Origin: Flavobacteriales bacterium
GTDB lineage: Bacteria > Bacteroidota > Bacteroidia > Flavobacteriales_D > Parvicellaceae
Assembly (NCBI GenBank): GCA_020631555.1
Contig: JAHDGY010000002.1
Span: 34,634-98,633 of the forward strand
DNA length: 64,000 nucleotides
Direction: 5' to 3'
Position numbers and translations under genes: made by a program. Below the pieces are notes generated by a model, which worked only from the letters and a program-made list of their open reading frames with translations, did not search any database and was not told where the DNA came from. Each line of letters begins with the position of its first letter. Position 1 is the first letter of the stretch. This document shows, piece after piece, positions 62,131-64,000 of this stretch.

Positions 62131-63030
62131 CTACTTTACAACAAATTGTTTAACAATGGTTCTCCGAACTGTCGATACACGAACCCAGTAAATTCCAGAT
62201 TCTAAGCCAGAAATTGGCAAGTGAAAACTATCCTTTTCTAATTCACTTTTGTTGGAGCTAATTAATCTCCCTTGCGCATCCACTAACTCAATTTTAACCA
62301 AAGACTCAGCTCTTGTTAAATCAATATGGAGAATTTCTGAAGCAGGGTTAGGAAAAATATTCATATCGAATCCTTCATCTAAAAAAAACTCTCCAGCCGA
62401 AGAGGTTGAAGCTCCCTTTATTTCAACATTATCAATGTAAAAACCAGTAGGAGAACTAACATTTCCATCTCCAATCAAAGCAATAGACTCTAATTTATCT
62501 AAGCTCCCAGTCAAGTTAGATAGACCAGAACTGGTTGAATTACCAGACTTAGCTACCCACCTTATAACAACACTACCTTGATTCGGATTCAAGTCAATAT
62601 CGAATTCAACCCAAGCATTAGAGGGTAAAGACGACACACTAGACAGCCCACCTAAAGAAAACTTCAACATACTATTGCTGAACAACATAGACAATCCATT
62701 TAATTCATTAAACTTTATCAAACCACTTTTACCCTGTTCGAAATAAGCGTCAAATTTAAAGTTCACTACTTTTTCCGTGCTAATAGCTGGCACAACTATA
62801 TATTGCTGTTTCGAATTAACATGTAAGCCAAGCCCATTTCTTGCTGGTAAACTATCGGTTATTGTTACGTCCTCTGCGGTACCACTCCCTCCAGATTTAG
62901 TGACCCAAAGATTTGACACCTTTGTAATGTAGGCTCCATCACTGTAGCTTTCGAAATCCTCAATTTGCGAATAGCAACTAATTATTTTACTCGAGAGCAA
63001 AATTCCTAATCCGATTGTTCCAATTTTCAT
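62131..63030 (-). CDS. T9SS type A sorting domain-containing secreted protein
   Basis: Signal peptide; jelly-roll-like VVNFKFDAYFEQGKSGLIKF...GFYIDNVEIKG; C-terminal FDMNIFPNPASEILHIDLT...GLESGIYWVRVSTVRRTIVKQFVVK. Confidence 0.85.
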   Translation of the reverse strand: MKIGTIGLGILLSSKIISCYSQIEDFESYSDGAYITKVSNLWVTKSGGSGTAEDVTITDSLPARNGLGLHVNSKQQYIVVPAISTEKVVNFKFDAYFEQGKSGLIKFNELNGLSMLFSNSMLKFSLGGLSSVSSLPSNAWVEFDIDLNPNQGSVVIRWVAKSGNSTSSGLSNLTGSLDKLESIALIGDGNVSSPTGFYIDNVEIKGASTSSAGEFFLDEGFDMNIFPNPASEILHIDLTRAESLVKIELVDAQGRLISSNKSELEKDSFHLPISGLESGIYWVRVSTVRRTIVKQFVVK

Positions 63031-63412
63031 ATAAGTTATGTTTTAATTTATGTGTTTACGGGTCGAATCTACCTAAAAATTTGACAATCCGACAATTACA
63101 CACCACCTGCTTCGACCAAACTTAAAACATTACTGACCAATATTCGTAAGTTTTAGGTAACGGACAAATATTTTTTCAGAGTGCAGTAATTTGATTGGTT
63201 TTCAGTCACACTGGCAATTCAGCTACACAACCCCGAGGTTTAAACATTACATCTGGACATTGGCCAAGCATTTATCAATTACAGCCGTTATACTGCTGAA
63301 AACAAATTCTTTTGCTAAAGAACGGTTTCTGATTTATTCAACGAGAATCAGTTAAATTCAGTTTAAGTCTAACAACAATGCAACGGTTTGATGACGCAAA
63401 TAATTGGTACTA

Positions 63413-64000
63413 GGCTGTCTCGTTACGAAAATATATTACCTATAAACTAGTTTTACCCCCTTATTTAACCTAATAGAGGACCAAATAGATTTTGGCGGTA
63501 TTGTAAGATTCTTGGGTTGGTTTTGAAGCCAATTAATACCCCAACAGGGGGGTCGTTTTTGAGTTTTATCATCATTTTCTTCAAGTTCCATCCAGCAGCA
63601 GCTAAAAATGCATTGATTTGTGGTGATTCTGGAGCTTTGAGATAATTTTGAGCCATTCAAGAATCTGTTTTGAGGTGTCCGATCACTGGTTCGATGGCGG
63701 CTCGCCTTCGAGAGTCCAATTTTATTTCCAAATTCATAGGGTTTATGCGCTTCGCTTTTGGGTCAAAACTTGTTGGAACAAATCTAATTCAGCTTGATAA
63801 ACTGCTAGTCTATCAGAAGCAAGCTCACGTTCTAGCTCCCGAATCAAACGACCTGCAATTGTCTTGAGTTTACACTCAACTTTCTTTGCATTTTTCCTTC
63901 GTTTGGGATGCTTTGGATTGTAAGTATCTCGAAGCAACTGCTTGGTCATTGCACCGATTAATGCTCTTTTTAGCCAATTTTGCATCCGTGGGAAAAGTTG
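63413..64000 (-). mobile_element. degenerate IS5-like transposase/insertion sequence remnant, runs off right edge
   Basis: Reverse strand fragments MQNWLKRALIGAMTKQLLRDTYNPKHPKRRKNAKKVECKLKTIAGRLIRELERELASDRLAVYQAELDLFQQVLTQKR / AHKPYEFGNKI / RRRAAIEPVIGHLKTDS* / MAQNYLKAPESPQINAFLAAAGWNLKKMMIKLKN. Possible terminal repeat ggctgtctcg at 63413. Confidence 0.8.

Noticed and set aside
1-64000. CRISPR array, prophage or defence island
   Set aside because: No regularly spaced repeats, no cas, restriction, toxin-antitoxin or phage structural genes in any frame inspected.

Overview
The window is a Bacteroidota-type chromosomal segment, judged from four T9SS C-terminal sorting domains, a split MetH, an rpoN-asnS pair and many conserved Bacteroidota proteins. 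It is gene-dense and mostly housekeeping: wecB and a glycosyltransferase, acnB, a two-component pair, dnaB, queD, pyrC, tyrS, dsbD, tilS-pabB, gap, lipA, ung, an Omp85 protein, an L,D-transpeptidase, tsaB, metH, sdhCAB, Hpt/LytTR, galE, rpoN, asnS, rlmB and a MerR regulator. There is one tRNA-Val(GAC). I did not find a convincing new multi-gene defence, secretion or biosynthetic system, and no CRISPR array or prophage. The most interesting material is: (i) a large T9SS/BNR-repeat surface protein with a decaying paralog on the other side of gap, disrupted by an exact 10-bp tandem duplication, a nonsense codon, a frameshift and an in-frame deletion; (ii) a lipoprotein gene with an A9 tract just after the lipobox cysteine that throws it out of frame; (iii) a DsbD locus with three copies of the redox-active N-terminal domain; (iv) a polytopic membrane protein fused to a YceI domain; (v) an Hpt + LytTR phosphorelay pair without an adjacent kinase; (vi) a degenerate IS5-like transposase at the right edge. 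All family assignments come from reading the translations by eye; no database search was run.
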